NCBI GenBank assembly: GCA_903878265.1 | Contig: CAIRHD010000330.1 | Location: 1 to 34,863, forward strand | Source of the DNA: an uncultured Bacteroidales bacterium | GTDB lineage: Bacteria > Bacteroidota > Bacteroidia > Bacteroidales > UBA4417 | DNA: 34,863 nt | Direction: 5' to 3' | In this document: one piece after another, positions 24,307 through 34,500 of the stretch | Position numbering within the stretch: position 1 is the stretch's first letter | Layout of the letters: every line of letters starts with the position of its first letter | Position numbers and translations under genes: made by a program | The notes under the pieces: model-generated | Told to the model about the DNA's origin: nothing | What the model saw: the letters and a program-made list of their open reading frames with translations, nothing else | The model's database searches: none

Positions 24307-26175
24307 TCAGGCTATGTCCTCCAATAGTTCGGCCTCAATTTCACCTTCATTACGCAGGTTGTCGATAATAAACAATTGCCGTTCGGGGGTATTGCTACCC
24401 ATGTAAAACGAAAGTAGGCTATCTATTTCGGACAAATGTTTTAGAATGACAGGATCAAGTCGCATAGAAGCACCGATAAAATGACGGAATTCATCTGGGG
24501 AAATCTCGCCAAGACCTTTAAAACGTGTGATTTCAGGATTTGGGCCTAATTCTTTTACCGCACCCAACCGCTCCTGCTGCGAATAACAGTAATTGGTTTT
24601 TTTCTTGTTTCGGACCCTGAAAAGCGGGGTTTGAAGGATGTAAACATGGCCCGATTTTACCAGATCGGGGAAAAACTGAAGAAAAAAAGTAAGCAACAAC
24701 AAGCGTATATGCATCCCATCCACATCGGCATCGGTTGCAATTACAATGTTGTTGTAACGTAGGTTTTCAATATCGTCCTCAATATTTAAAGCGGATTGCA
24801 ATAGGTTAAACTCTTCGTTTTCGTAAACCACTTTTTTGGATTTCCCGTAACAGTTTAGGGGTTTTCCTTTCAGGCTGAATACAGCTTGGGTATTGACATC
24901 GCGCGATTTTGTTATAGACCCGCTTGCCGAATCTCCTTCGGTAATAAACAAAGTGGTTTCGAGTCGGCGCAAATCGTTGCTGTTGTAATGCAAACGGCAA
25001 TCCCTCAGCTTTTTGTTGTGAAGGCTAACTTTCTTGACACTTTCTTTGGCAAGTTTCTTGATATTGGCCATCTCCTTCCGTTCTTTTTCCGATTGGAGGA
25101 TTTTACGATAGAGTGCCTCGGCGGTATCCGAATTCATGTGGAGGAAGTTGTCGAGCTTCTTTTTCAGGATATCGCCAATAAATTTATTTATCGTAACCCC
25201 ACCAGGCTCAATATGCTGAGAACCAAGCTTGGTTTTGGTCTGCGATTCGAACAAGGGTTCACTAACCTTGATGCTTACTGCCGCGATTATCGACGAACGT
25301 ATGTCGCTGTATTCAAAGTCTTTGTTGAAAAATTCGCGGATTGTTTTAACCAATGCATCGCGAAAAGCGGAAAGATGTGATCCGCCTTGTGTGGTATGCT
25401 GCCCATTCACGAATGAATAATACTCTTCGCCATATTGCTTTGCGCTGTGGGTAAAAGCACATTCAAAATCAATATCTTTGATATGGATTATCGGATAATT
25501 TATCGCGCTGCCATTGTTCGATTTTTCGAGCATATCGAGCAATCCATTTTTAGCAAGGAAGCGCTGACCGTTGAAAATTATTGTCAGCCCATTGTTCAAG
25601 AAACAATAATTCCAGAGCATCTGCTCAATGTACTCCTTTAGGAAATGATAATTTCCAAACAATTGAATATCAGGTGTGAAACTTATAAATGTGCCGTTTC
25701 GCTGATCCGAAGGTTGTTCACCTGTTTCGCGCACCAATACACCTTGATGGAATTCCACCGTATTGGTTCGCCCATCCCGGATGGCCTGTGCCACAAAATA
25801 ACTCGAAAGTGCATTCACGGCTTTGGAACCAACGCCATTTAACCCAACTGCCTTTTTGAAAACTTTTGAATCGTATTTTGCCCCCGTATTTATTTGCGAA
25901 ACACACTCGACCAATTTGCCAAGTGGTATACCCCGTCCATAATCGCGGATGGAAACGGTATGCTCTTTTATCGTAACTTCAATATTGCGGCCATGGCCCA
26001 TCGTAAATTCATCGATACAGTTATCAATGATCTCTTTTATAAGCACATAGATGCCATCATCATGCGACGATCCATCGCCTAATTTACCAATATACATACC
26101 CGGGCGCAGCCTGATATGTTCCTTCCAGTCAAGCGACCGGATGCTTTCTTCATCGTAATTTTGAACTGTTTCCAT
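24307..26175 (-). CDS. parE: DNA topoisomerase IV subunit B (ParE)
   Basis: ParE is the ATPase subunit of topoisomerase IV, which unlinks daughter chromosomes. I start at the ATG at 26175 (622 residues); eight upstream codons in frame lack conservation. The GHKL ATPase part shows L-R-P-G-M-Y-I-G, the E-I-I-D-N ATP/Mg motif, D-Y-G-R-G-I-P and [21 protein letters not shown] marks the transducer lysine. The Toprim domain has E-G-D-S-A-S-G-S with Glu413 and the metal ligands in A-T-D-A-D-V-D-G (Asp482, Asp484). Length and the opening S-L-D-W-K-E-H-I-R match Bacteroidota ParE rather than GyrB. ParC, usually next to it in this phylum, is not downstream: the next gene is the convergent metal transporter. 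Confidence 0.92.
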   Translation of the reverse strand: METVQNYDEESIRSLDWKEHIRLRPGMYIGKLGDGSSHDDGIYVLIKEIIDNCIDEFTMGHGRNIEVTIKEHTVSIRDYGRGIPLGKLVECVSQINTGAKYDSKVFKKAVGLNGVGSKAVNALSSYFVAQAIRDGRTNTVEFHQGVLVRETGEQPSDQRNGTFISFTPDIQLFGNYHFLKEYIEQMLWNYCFLNNGLTIIFNGQRFLAKNGLLDMLEKSNNGSAINYPIIHIKDIDFECAFTHSAKQYGEEYYSFVNGQHTTQGGSHLSAFRDALVKTIREFFNKDFEYSDIRSSIIAAVSIKVSEPLFESQTKTKLGSQHIEPGGVTINKFIGDILKKKLDNFLHMNSDTAEALYRKILQSEKERKEMANIKKLAKESVKKVSLHNKKLRDCRLHYNSNDLRRLETTLFITEGDSASGSITKSRDVNTQAVFSLKGKPLNCYGKSKKVVYENEEFNLLQSALNIEDDIENLRYNNIVIATDADVDGMHIRLLLLTFFLQFFPDLVKSGHVYILQTPLFRVRNKKKTNYCYSQQERLGAVKELGPNPEITRFKGLGEISPDEFRHFIGASMRLDPVILKHLSEIDSLLSFYMGSNTPERQLFIIDNLRNEGEIEAELLEDIA

Positions 26176-26185
26176 AATGCAGCTG

Positions 26186-26193
26186 CAAAGATA
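26186..26193 (-). promoter_or_regulatory. Candidate -7 box of parE
   Basis: The minus strand reads TATCTTTG, a full TAnnTTTG match, only 11 nt before the ATG at 26175. The transcript would have almost no leader. No TTG is present at -33. Confidence 0.4.
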
Positions 26194-26260
26194 TACCAAT
26201 CCTCAAAATGGAAACACGCTTTCGAGAGGAAGTTATTATCGAGTTTTGCACAGAAGGAAA

Positions 26261-26300
26261 GGAATGCGGATTGCGGAATTTGGATTGCGGACTTCGGAAT
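26261..26300. repeat. Low-complexity GGATTGCGGA repeats
   Basis: GGATTGCGGA occurs exactly at 26268-26277 and 26282-26291 with related GGAAT units around it. It lies in the 223-nt spacer between parE and the CAP-SPOR gene. A single GCCACAGATTA at 26360-26370 in the same spacer resembles the arms of the element at 412-674. Confidence 0.6.
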
Positions 26301-26398
26301 ACCATTTGCCTGATGGCAGAAAAATATAAATAAGCTGAATTATAAATTGGGCCAAATGAGCCACAGATTATTGGATTACCAGAATAGATTATTCCACT

Positions 26399-27358
26399 TT
26401 ATTCCTTTAAAACCCAAATCCCGGTGAATGTGCTTTTTAGTTCGTTAACTTTAATTGCAGCTTTTTTAGCGGTGTCATAATAGGTGAGAGCAATGCGGTA
26501 TCCGGCTTGGCTGTTCAAAATACAAGCATCAGGATAACCAGAAGATTTTATTTTGTTCAATTCTGATTCAGCAATTTCAGCGCTCTTTGTGCTCAAAACA
26601 ATCAAGTAATACTTTGCTGCTGAGCTGACCGTCGGCTTGCTTATTTCAACATTTCCCTTGGTAACGTCTTTTGGAAGTACTTCTTTTTTGGTTTTAGCTT
26701 CCTTTACCTTAACAACTTTAGCAGTATCATCTTTGGCTTTAGCTACCTCATGTTTTTTAAGCGAGTTATCAATAACGGTTTTATCTGTTTTTTCGCCGAG
26801 CCAAAGAACGGCATATCCTTCCTTGATACCTACTCCAATTGCTTTCCATTGGAACCCTTTCCATCTGCCACGGCTGAGGATCATGTCAGCAGAGGCGTTT
26901 GCTTGCTGCCACAAAGATGAAGCATCGGCGGGCGTTGCCTTTTCTTCGCCCCAATATGCCAATTCGTAACCATTTCCGTTGTATCCTGTAATCTCTTTAG
27001 GTTTTGATGTCATGCATTTTATCCCAGCAGCATCCTTGGTATTGCAACAGGAAGTCCATTTCTCTGATTTACTCCAAGCTTGACCATTGCACCCATTATC
27101 TTGTGGTTTATTAAAAACCAAATCGTTCAGATGCACATGTGCAACAATGGTTAATGCTTCCGACAAAGGTATAATTGACAATTTATTCTGCCGACGCATA
27201 TCGTTAATCATGTTGTAAAGGATTGCTTCGTCCTCCGATATGTTCTTTAATATGGAATCGTTACTTTTTGTCAGACCAATACTATCCTGTGCAATTGCTT
27301 GTAAAACAGCAATGCACATAAGAAGGAACACTAAATACAGCTTTTTGCTCTCAGGCAT
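26399..27358 (-). CDS. Secreted CAP-domain protein with C-terminal SPOR domain
   Basis: The 319-residue protein has a signal peptide (1-24, ending A-I-A-Q), a CAP/SCP-like domain (about 42-195), a Lys-rich linker (about 200-240), and a C-terminal SPOR-type domain (about 245-319: Y-Y-L-I-V-L-S-T-K-S, then S-G-Y-P-D-A-C-I-L, then Y-R-I-A-L-T-Y-Y). The CAP part has the H-V-H helix, a Cys-rich loop (C-N-G ... C-C ... C, probably two disulfides) and N-G-Y-E-L-A-Y-W-G, the usual Bacteroidota form. SPOR domains bind glycan strands stripped of stem peptides, so the protein is expected in the periplasm at the peptidoglycan or division site. The CAP function here is unknown. It stands alone between parE and the SBP/flavin reductase unit. 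Confidence 0.83.
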   Translation of the reverse strand: MPESKKLYLVFLLMCIAVLQAIAQDSIGLTKSNDSILKNISEDEAILYNMINDMRRQNKLSIIPLSEALTIVAHVHLNDLVFNKPQDNGCNGQAWSKSEKWTSCCNTKDAAGIKCMTSKPKEITGYNGNGYELAYWGEEKATPADASSLWQQANASADMILSRGRWKGFQWKAIGVGIKEGYAVLWLGEKTDKTVIDNSLKKHEVAKAKDDTAKVVKVKEAKTKKEVLPKDVTKGNVEISKPTVSSAAKYYLIVLSTKSAEIAESELNKIKSSGYPDACILNSQAGYRIALTYYDTAKKAAIKVNELKSTFTGIWVLKE

Positions 27359-27591
27359 ATTTTGCAGATATTACCTTTGGTTTGATTGGCTAAATTACAA
27401 AAAATATTGTCATTTTTTCAAATTTAGTCTGTCTTGATTTATTGAGGGCTTTAAAGTGGAGCAAGAAACAGTGCATGGTGAGTAGGAATAGAAATATCTA
27501 CAGCCACACAACTGAGCAATAGGCCATTAGGATTTTATGAATATTATCCGGCTTCCGAGCAAGGCATTTTCTTCCAAACAATAAACTTTAC

Positions 27592-27640
27592 AATCAACCA
27601 ATCAACACCTCAACCATTCAGTTTTTCAACTAATCAACCT
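27592..27640. repeat. Low-complexity ATCAACC-type tract
   Basis: AATCAACC-like units (CAATCAACCAATCAACA, CTCAACCATTCA, CTAATCAACCTC) follow one another just beyond the flavin reductase stop at 27643. This is the reverse-complement style of the TTGATAGG tract at 1921-1982. Confidence 0.5.
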
Positions 27641-27642
27641 CT

Positions 27643-28161
27643 TTATATCACATTGGTAAAGCATGAAATAATCTCCCCAATATACATTCGGTGATAATCC
27701 TTTTTTGGATAATTGGCATTTATTTTATCGAGTATAAAGTTTTCGGGGATAATATCCGAAAAGTACAACTTGCGGCACTCAAGCATCAATTTTGCTTGTT
27801 CAAAAAAAATGGTGCCTTGTGGCGAAGCAATCGGTTTTAATCCTGTGGCTTTCATTTTATCAGTTTGCCTACCCGAAACCTTACCGCATAAATTAAGTGC
27901 TTCCCTAAAGTTTTTATTAAAAAAACTCATGGTGAAAAACTCGTTCGACTCCATAAATTTGTAGGTGTAGCGGTGTGGCCTCACAAAACAGAAAACCACG
28001 GGCTTGTTCCATAGTATCCCCATTCCTCCCCAACTGGCTGTCATGGTGTTAAATGAATCAAAATCCCCAGCCGTAAGAAGGAACCAGTCATCATCAATCA
28101 ATGTAAATGGGTTTTGATCAATATCTTGTGGTTCAATTTTTTGAAAATCGTCGAATGTCAT
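27643..28161 (-). CDS. Flavin reductase-like domain protein
   Basis: The 172-residue protein resembles the FMN-binding split-barrel flavin reductase family (PF01613). Typical features are the N-terminal strand W-F-L-L-T-A-G-D, the T-M-T-A-S-W-G-G-M-G-I-L-W-N-K-P segment that binds the flavin, V-R-P-H-R-Y-T-Y, and F-T-M-S-F-F. The family reduces or carries FMN, sometimes in partnership with a monooxygenase, but Bacteroidota members are mostly of unknown role. Its start codon overlaps the stop of the upstream peptide-binding lipoprotein gene by 4 nt (ATGA at 28158-28161), so translation is probably coupled. Nothing in the sequence shows why these two functions are joined. Confidence 0.83.
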   Translation of the reverse strand: MTFDDFQKIEPQDIDQNPFTLIDDDWFLLTAGDFDSFNTMTASWGGMGILWNKPVVFCFVRPHRYTYKFMESNEFFTMSFFNKNFREALNLCGKVSGRQTDKMKATGLKPIASPQGTIFFEQAKLMLECRKLYFSDIIPENFILDKINANYPKKDYHRMYIGEIISCFTNVI

Positions 28162-29798
28162 TTTGTCTTTTTTACTTGTTTCAAATTTAATAAATTCAAT
28201 GGGTTAGAACTTAAACCCGAAATGCTTTTTTGGCTGAACCGAAGTGCTTCGTCGTAATACAGCACTACAACTGGGGCTTCTTCAATGAGTATTTGATCCA
28301 TTTGCATATATTTTTGTCCCCTTATCGAATCATTGCTTTCACGGATACATTCCTCATACATTTTGTCAAAAAGTGCAGACGAGAAATGGGTATAATTTGG
28401 CCCAGCAGGGCAAAAATTTGGCGAATAAAAAAGCGAGAGGTAATTTTCGGCATCAGGATAATCAGCAATCCACGAGCCCCGGAAAAAACTAACTTTCGAT
28501 TGTGCGATCAGTTCGCGCAAAGTTGCTGGTGGCGTTACATCAATCCGAATGTCGATTCCAATTTCGCCAAGTTGGCTTTGGATAAATTTGCAAAGATCAA
28601 GGTAAGAAGCATTTGTGGTAAGCGTTATTGGCGGAAGCCCTTTTCCACCTGGAAATCCTGCTTGGGCAAGTAAATGCGTCGATTTTATTGGATCAAAATC
28701 ATAACCCTGAACCTGCTTTTGGTCGAACCAAGGCATACCGGCAGGAACAAATCCGGCTGTTCCAGCAATGCCAATGTTGTTGCGAAGATAGCGCATCATT
28801 TTTACCCTATCGAATCCATGGTTGATTGCTTGCCGTATCATTTTGAGTTTTAACGGGCTTTCGGCAGCAGCTTTATAATTTGTATCTATCAGTATTCCTA
28901 GGTATTCAGTATTCAAATAGGGCTGCTTTGTCAGGTTTATCCTGAAGGAATATTTACTTCGCAGCAATCCGTCATTCGTCAGCAATTCGTCTTTATAACT
29001 TGCATCGATTCCAGACACAAAATCGAGGTTCCCTTTTATAAATTCAAGAAACGCAGATTGCTTGTCAACAATAAATGATACAGCCACTGCATCCAAATAA
29101 GGTAGGGGAATGCCATTGGCAAGTTCGAAATAATGCTCATTTTTCAACATCACCAATTTAACACCTTCTTTCCATATACCAAAAGAGAAGGGGCCGGTAC
29201 CAACCGGATGTTGCCTGAAATCAACCCCATATTTTTCAATTGCCTCAAACGGCACAACCGAACAATACTGCATGCTGAGCAAGCCAAGGAATGGAGGAAA
29301 TGGTGCTTCGAGACTGATAATCAGTGTACTGTCATTGGTTGCAACAAATGCTTTGCTATGTTCTTTTTTAACTTGCGCCAAAACCCATGCCCCTGGCGAA
29401 GCAAGTTTTTCGTCGAGTAACCTCCTGAAACTAAAAACAAAATCGTTGGCCACCACTTTTCTTGCTTTTTTATCGGCAAATGCTTCGCTTTGATGAAAGT
29501 AAACATCGCTGCGGAGATGAAATATATATAATTGCCCATCGGTAGAAATTTCCCAGCTTTTGGCAATGCAAGGCTTCACTTTCAAATTGTCGTCGAGTTG
29601 TACCAAGCCATTAAATAATTGGTTTACAGCCCAAATATTGGCTTGGTTTCGGGCGAAAGCAGGATCCAACGAAGTAATACCAGCCGATTCGTTATACCTG
29701 AACACAGTCCTTCCATCGTTTTCAAAATGCCTTGATTTACAGGAAGTAAGCAAGAGCAACGTTAAAATGATGAGGCAATTGGTTCTGTATATGTTCAT
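28158..29798 (-). CDS. Oligopeptide-type ABC transporter substrate-binding lipoprotein (SBP_bac_5)
   Basis: The 546-residue protein has a lipoprotein signal with lipobox L-L-T-S-C (Cys20). The mature part matches solute-binding family 5 (OppA/DppA type): F-R-Y-N-E-S-A-G-I-T-S-L-D-P-A near the start, L-F-N-G-L-V-Q-L, A-K-S-W-E-I-S-T-D-G-Q-L-Y-I-F-H-L-R, and later G-T-G-P-F-S-F-G. These proteins capture peptides or similar ligands in the periplasm for an ABC importer. No permease or ATPase gene is adjacent, so it must use components encoded elsewhere or act alone. The ATG at 29798 gives an intact signal peptide. It is divergent from the M1 aminopeptidase gene, with a good promoter at 29821-29852, and overlaps the flavin reductase downstream. 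Confidence 0.88.
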   Translation of the reverse strand: MNIYRTNCLIILTLLLLTSCKSRHFENDGRTVFRYNESAGITSLDPAFARNQANIWAVNQLFNGLVQLDDNLKVKPCIAKSWEISTDGQLYIFHLRSDVYFHQSEAFADKKARKVVANDFVFSFRRLLDEKLASPGAWVLAQVKKEHSKAFVATNDSTLIISLEAPFPPFLGLLSMQYCSVVPFEAIEKYGVDFRQHPVGTGPFSFGIWKEGVKLVMLKNEHYFELANGIPLPYLDAVAVSFIVDKQSAFLEFIKGNLDFVSGIDASYKDELLTNDGLLRSKYSFRINLTKQPYLNTEYLGILIDTNYKAAAESPLKLKMIRQAINHGFDRVKMMRYLRNNIGIAGTAGFVPAGMPWFDQKQVQGYDFDPIKSTHLLAQAGFPGGKGLPPITLTTNASYLDLCKFIQSQLGEIGIDIRIDVTPPATLRELIAQSKVSFFRGSWIADYPDAENYLSLFYSPNFCPAGPNYTHFSSALFDKMYEECIRESNDSIRGQKYMQMDQILIEEAPVVVLYYDEALRFSQKSISGLSSNPLNLLNLKQVKKTK

Positions 29799-29820
29799 TT
29801 GAAACGATAAAACGAATCAT

Positions 29821-29852
29821 CAAAAATACAAGTTTGAACCATGCCGTTGCAA
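29821..29852 (-). promoter_or_regulatory. Bacteroidota-type promoter of the peptide-binding lipoprotein gene
   Basis: The minus strand has TTG (complement of 29850-29852), 21 nt, then TATTTTTG (complement of 29821-29828). The ATG at 29798 follows 22 nt after the -7 box. Confidence 0.6.
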
Positions 29853-29880
29853 TTCATTCCCTATGTTAACTAAAAAAATA

Positions 29881-29888
29881 TACTTTTG
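29881..29888 (+). promoter_or_regulatory. Candidate -7 box of the M1 aminopeptidase gene
   Basis: TACTTTTG matches TAnnTTTG and lies 25 nt before the ATG at 29914 but downstream of the longer-frame start at 29863, which supports the 29914 start. Only a weak TTC is found at -33. Confidence 0.45.
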
Positions 29889-29913
29889 CCTGTTTTTAAC
29901 TTTTGTTCATTTC

Positions 29914-31911
29914 ATGAAAAAACTAATCATTTCCGTTATTTTTGTACTTGCCGCTGCAACATCAATCTATGCCCAGAAATCGTTGGTTGTTAAAGGCTCC
30001 GAAATTTGTTCACAATCCAAAATGAAGAGCAAAAACCTGGCTGTGAAGTCATTCCGTTCGGAAAATTCGCCAAAACATACATTCGATGTGCTAAATTACA
30101 CCATCAACATTAATGTATTCAATTGCTTGAAAAGTCCATATCCAAATAACTTTAGTGCCGATGTAAAAATCCTTTTCCACGTTGATAGCACATTGAACCA
30201 AATTGTGCTTGATGCGACCAATACTTCCTTAACTATCGATTCGGTAAGGATGAATGGGTTAACTTACACACATTCGGGCGATAAGTTAACAATTCAATTG
30301 GATAAGGTTTACAATCCGGGTGAACTGGCGGAAGTGAGGATTTACTATAAACATTATAATGTAAATGATGGTGCTTTTTATGCATCGGGAGGTTTTTTGT
30401 TTACCGATTGCGAACCTGAAGGAGCACGAAAATGGTTTCCGTGTTACGACAGGCCGTGCGATAAAGCCACTACCGATATTACAGCTACCGTTCCATCTAA
30501 TGCAAAATTGGGATCTAATGGCCGGCTGCAGGATTCGGTTGTCGATGGCAATAAAACTATTTACCATTGGATTAGCCGCGATCCAGTTGCCACTTACCTT
30601 GTTGTGCTTACCGCAAGAGTTAACTACAACCTTAGCATTATTAATTGGACTAATCCAAATACCTCCGAAATTGTTCCTATGCGGTTCTATTATAACCCCG
30701 GCGAAGATCCAACTTACATCAAAAGCATCATTGGTGAAATGACTTCATTTTATTCTGATGAATTTGGCGACCATCCTTTTGAGAAAAATGGTTTTGCCAC
30801 GCTCAACAGCGAATTTGCCTGGGGAGGAATGGAAAACCAGACACTCACCAGTCTTTGCCCCGATTGTTGGAGCGAATCGCTTGTTGCTCACGAATTTGCC
30901 CATCAATGGTTTGGCGATATGATTACATGCGCCACTTGGGCCGATATTTTCCTTAACGAAGGTTTCGCCACTTGGACAGAGGCATATTGGACCGAAAACC
31001 AAAGTGGCTACGATGCATATAAAAATGAGTTGGTAGGCAATGCCGATTATTATCTGTCGTCGAATCCGCATTGGCCTATTTCCTCACCATCATGGGCTGT
31101 TACCACGCCAAACGTAAATACCTTGTTCAATTATGCAATTACTTATATGAAAGGAAGTTGCGTGCTGCACATGCTGCGTTACACTTTAGGCGATTCAGTG
31201 TTTTTCCCAGCATTTAAAGCGTATGCCACCGATACCGCCGAATTTAGATACAAATCGGCTACAATTGAGGATTTTAAGAATAAAATGGAAACAGGTTCGG
31301 GGCAGCAATTGGATTGGTTTTTTGATCAATGGGTTTATAAACCCGACCACCCGATTTATGAGAATATTTATAGCATCGAACATCCAACCAAAGGCGAGTG
31401 GATGGTTTATTTCACAGCAAAACAGCAGGATCAGGCATTTTTACCGTACTTCCAAATGCCTATCGATTTGAAAATCAGTTTTAAAGATGAAACCGATACA
31501 ATTGTCAGGGTTTTTAATAGTTTTAGTGGACAGATCTTTTCGTTCGATTTTAATAAAGAGCCAAGTTTCGTAACCTTCGATCCAAACGACGATATTTTGC
31601 TCAAGGAAGGGGAAACAAACGTTGGAATTGAAGAATCTGCTGAAAATGTTTTAGGAATTTCGTTGAAAGCATCTCCAAACCCTTTCAGTTATCAGACAAA
31701 AGTTAGTTTCAGCATAAGCAAGCCAACATTTGTTACAGCCGAATTGTACGACAATTTGGGAAAGAAAATCAACACATTGATTGAAAAATTTTATACGCCA
31801 GGTGATTATACTGCTGATATAAAAGCTGAAGGTTTAAAATCGGGAACATATTTTGTTGTTTTCCGTGTGGCTGGCCGAACCGAAACTATCAAAATCACAA
31901 AAACACAATAA
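29914..31911 (+). CDS. Secreted M1-family zinc aminopeptidase with T9SS sorting domain
   Basis: I start at the ATG at 29914 (665 residues), which opens a normal signal peptide (K-K-L-I-I-S-V-I-F-V ... Y-A-Q); the frame extends 17 codons upstream to 29863 but the -7 box lies inside that stretch. The M1 gluzincin motifs are complete: G-G-M-E-N (304-308, exopeptidase motif), H-E-F-A-H (326-330) and the third zinc ligand Glu349 in N-E-G-F-A. An N-terminal saddle domain precedes the catalytic domain. The last 80 residues are a T9SS type A sorting domain (A-S-P-N-P-F ... K-S-G-T-Y-F-V). It would trim N-terminal residues from peptides outside the cell. It shares a divergent promoter region with a peptide-binding lipoprotein, fitting joint peptide use. 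Confidence 0.93.
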   Translation: MKKLIISVIFVLAAATSIYAQKSLVVKGSEICSQSKMKSKNLAVKSFRSENSPKHTFDVLNYTININVFNCLKSPYPNNFSADVKILFHVDSTLNQIVLDATNTSLTIDSVRMNGLTYTHSGDKLTIQLDKVYNPGELAEVRIYYKHYNVNDGAFYASGGFLFTDCEPEGARKWFPCYDRPCDKATTDITATVPSNAKLGSNGRLQDSVVDGNKTIYHWISRDPVATYLVVLTARVNYNLSIINWTNPNTSEIVPMRFYYNPGEDPTYIKSIIGEMTSFYSDEFGDHPFEKNGFATLNSEFAWGGMENQTLTSLCPDCWSESLVAHEFAHQWFGDMITCATWADIFLNEGFATWTEAYWTENQSGYDAYKNELVGNADYYLSSNPHWPISSPSWAVTTPNVNTLFNYAITYMKGSCVLHMLRYTLGDSVFFPAFKAYATDTAEFRYKSATIEDFKNKMETGSGQQLDWFFDQWVYKPDHPIYENIYSIEHPTKGEWMVYFTAKQQDQAFLPYFQMPIDLKISFKDETDTIVRVFNSFSGQIFSFDFNKEPSFVTFDPNDDILLKEGETNVGIEESAENVLGISLKASPNPFSYQTKVSFSISKPTFVTAELYDNLGKKINTLIEKFYTPGDYTADIKAEGLKSGTYFVVFRVAGRTETIKITKTQ

Positions 31912-31947
31912 ACAGAAAAACCGGATAAATTATCCGGTTTTTCTGTT
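31911..31947. terminator. Perfect bidirectional terminator between M1 aminopeptidase and lon
   Basis: Bases 31911-31928 and 31930-31947 are an exact 18-bp inverted repeat around a single central A, with GGAT/ATCC and AAAAACC/GGTTTTT inside it. The stem begins at the last base of the aminopeptidase stop codon, and T-runs exist on both strands, suiting both convergent genes. Confidence 0.9.
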
Positions 31948-31963
31948 TTAAAAATGTGCCTTT

Positions 31964-34396
31964 TTACTTTTTCTTGATTAAGGCAATATCAAGCACATCA
32001 ATCATATTTGTTAAATAATGGAATTTTACGCCTTTTATATAATCAGGTTTTATTTCCATGATATCCCGTTTGTTGTCTTCCGAAAGGATAATATCGGTGA
32101 TTCGCGCCCTTTTTGCCGCAAGTATTTTTTCTTTCACGCCTCCAACCGGAAGTATGCGGCCTCTTAGCGTTATTTCGCCCGACATGGCCAACTTGTCATT
32201 TACTGGTTGTTTTGTAAATGCCGATGCCAATGCGGTAAACATGGTGATTCCTGCCGAAGGGCCATCTTTTGGTGTAGCACCTTCTGGAACGTGGATATGC
32301 ACATTCCATTTTTCGAAAACATCATTTTCTATTTTCAATTGGCTTGCATGAGATTTAAGGTATTCGTATGCAAGTGAAGCCGATTCTTTCATTACGTCGC
32401 CTAGGTTGCCGGTAACGGTGAGGTTGCCTTTCCCTGGGCTTAGGCTTGTTTCTACAAAAAGGATTTCACCGCCAACAGCTGTCCAAGCGAGGCCGGTAGC
32501 TACCCCAGGCGTGTTTCCTGAATAACTTTTTTCGTTGTTGAACGGTGCAGCCCCCAAAATTTTCTCTACGTCCTCATTTGAGAGGTTCGAAGGGATAATT
32601 TCGTCCATGGCTATAAAACGCGCACGGTTACGGATAACTTTTGCTATGGTTTTTTCTAACAGCCGAACGCCAGATTCCCTTGTATAGTTTTCAATAATGG
32701 ATTGAAGCACGGGCTTGCTGAAGGCAATTTTCTTTTTGTCTATGCCATGTTCTTTCATTTGCTTTGGAACAAGGTGCTTACGGGCAATTTCAATCTTTTC
32801 TTCAATCAAATAGCCGCTCAGGTCAATAATTTCCATCCTGTCGCGCAAAGCTGGGTGTACATTGTTAAGCGAATTCGCTGTTGCAATAAACATCACTTTT
32901 GATAGGTCGTATTCAACTTCAAGGAAATTGTCGTAAAAGGAACTGTTCTGTTCAGGATCAAGTACTTCCAAAAGTGCAGCGGATGGATCACCGTTAACGG
33001 TCATTCCCGAAACCTTATCAATTTCGTCGAGCACGAAAACAGGGTTCGACGATTTGGCTTTACGTATGCTTTGTACAATACGTCCAGGCATTGCACCAAT
33101 ATAAGTTCTTCGATGGCCACGAATTTCGGCTTCGTCGTGCAAACCGCCTAACGACATGCGAATGTAATTGCGGCCAATAGCCCGTGCTATCGATTTCCCC
33201 AACGAAGTTTTCCCAACACCAGGAGGACCAACAAGGCATAAAATAGGTGATTTCATGTCGCCTTTAAGTTTCAGCACAGCAAGATATTCGATAATGCGTT
33301 CCTTCACTTTTTCCATCCCGTAGTGATCCTTATCCAGGACTTTTTGAGCATGGTGCAAATCGAAATTGTCCTGAGTAAAAGTGTCCCAAGGCAAATCAAC
33401 CATCACTTCGAGGTAGTTTACCTGCATGCCAAACTCCATTGCCATCGGGTTCATGCGCTGTAATTTGGCAATTTCCTTTTCAAAAATCTTAAAAGCAACT
33501 TCGGGCCATTTTTTTGAATAGGCTTTAGCTTTAATTTCGTTGATTTGTTGTTCGTTAGGGTTGCTGCCTAACTCATCTTGTATTTGTTTCAGTTGCTGGT
33601 TCAGGAAATAGTCGCGCTGCTGCTTATCCATATCAACTTTAACCTTGCTTTGGATCTGGTTTTTCAGGTCCAACATCTGCAAGTCTTTGGTTAACAGGAC
33701 TAAAACACGATTTGCACGCTCTTCCAAATCAAGGATACTTAGCAGGTTCTGCTTTTCGTTTATTTCAACGTTCAGGTTCGAAGCTACAAAATTTACCAGG
33801 AAAACAGGGCTTTCAATATTCTTTATTGCAAAAGCAGCTTCACTTGGCAAATTAGGCGACTGATTGATGATTTGTATCGAGAGGTCTTTTATAGAAGAAA
33901 TCAAAGCCTCAAAATTCTTATCTTTATTGATGATGAAAACCTGTTTGTCGATGCTGTGGACTTCGGCTTTAAAATAAGGTTCCGATTGAAGCAACGTACC
34001 CAATTCAAAGCGTTTCTTGCCCTGAATAATTGCCGTAGTATTGCCATCAGGCAGTTGAAGGATTTTTATGATATAAGCAACAGTCCCGATTTTATTGAGG
34101 TCATCGTATCCTGGATCTTCAATATCCCCATCTTTTTGCGAAACAACGCCTATTATACGCTCACCCTTATAGAATTCCTTGATAAGCCGTATTGATTTAT
34201 CGCGGCCTACAGTTATTGGTATTACAACTCCTGGGAACAAAACCGTATTTCGAAGAGGCAAAATAGGCAAAATGGGTGGAACGTCTTCAGCATTTATATT
34301 TTCTTCATCCTCTGCCGAAAGCAAAGGGATAAATTCAGTTTCATCTTCCATCACATTCGAAAGATGCAGTTCAGCTAAGTTTATAGTATTATCCAT
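31964..34396 (-). CDS. lon: ATP-dependent protease La (Lon)
   Basis: Lon degrades misfolded and regulatory proteins in the cytoplasm as a hexameric AAA+ serine protease. The 810-residue protein has all domains: the LON N-terminal substrate domain (about 42-235, starting [13 protein letters not shown]), a coiled-coil region (about 250-320), the AAA+ module with Walker A G-P-P-G-V-G-K-T (390-397) and Walker B F-V-L-D-E-I-D (454-460), and the protease domain with Ser714 in D-G-P-S-A-G and Lys755 in G-G-V-K-E-K. The N-terminal extension of about 40 acidic residues before the LON domain is usual in Bacteroidota Lon. The ATG at 34396 is the first in frame. No heat-shock operator or clear -7 box was seen upstream. 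Confidence 0.97.
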   Translation of the reverse strand: MDNTINLAELHLSNVMEDETEFIPLLSAEDEENINAEDVPPILPILPLRNTVLFPGVVIPITVGRDKSIRLIKEFYKGERIIGVVSQKDGDIEDPGYDDLNKIGTVAYIIKILQLPDGNTTAIIQGKKRFELGTLLQSEPYFKAEVHSIDKQVFIINKDKNFEALISSIKDLSIQIINQSPNLPSEAAFAIKNIESPVFLVNFVASNLNVEINEKQNLLSILDLEERANRVLVLLTKDLQMLDLKNQIQSKVKVDMDKQQRDYFLNQQLKQIQDELGSNPNEQQINEIKAKAYSKKWPEVAFKIFEKEIAKLQRMNPMAMEFGMQVNYLEVMVDLPWDTFTQDNFDLHHAQKVLDKDHYGMEKVKERIIEYLAVLKLKGDMKSPILCLVGPPGVGKTSLGKSIARAIGRNYIRMSLGGLHDEAEIRGHRRTYIGAMPGRIVQSIRKAKSSNPVFVLDEIDKVSGMTVNGDPSAALLEVLDPEQNSSFYDNFLEVEYDLSKVMFIATANSLNNVHPALRDRMEIIDLSGYLIEEKIEIARKHLVPKQMKEHGIDKKKIAFSKPVLQSIIENYTRESGVRLLEKTIAKVIRNRARFIAMDEIIPSNLSNEDVEKILGAAPFNNEKSYSGNTPGVATGLAWTAVGGEILFVETSLSPGKGNLTVTGNLGDVMKESASLAYEYLKSHASQLKIENDVFEKWNVHIHVPEGATPKDGPSAGITMFTALASAFTKQPVNDKLAMSGEITLRGRILPVGGVKEKILAAKRARITDIILSEDNKRDIMEIKPDYIKGVKFHYLTNMIDVLDIALIKKK

Positions 34397-34500
34397 AAGT
34401 AAATATGACAGATTGGCTTATTTAGTGCCTGTTTATTTAACGAAAGTGCTTTGTCAATAACCATGCCAGTAGATTAACAATGCTTTCAATGGAATGTTTC

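Noticed and set aside
24886-25380. 164-codon plus-strand frame opposite parE
   Set aside because: Fully antisense to conserved ParE sequence, with no family features.
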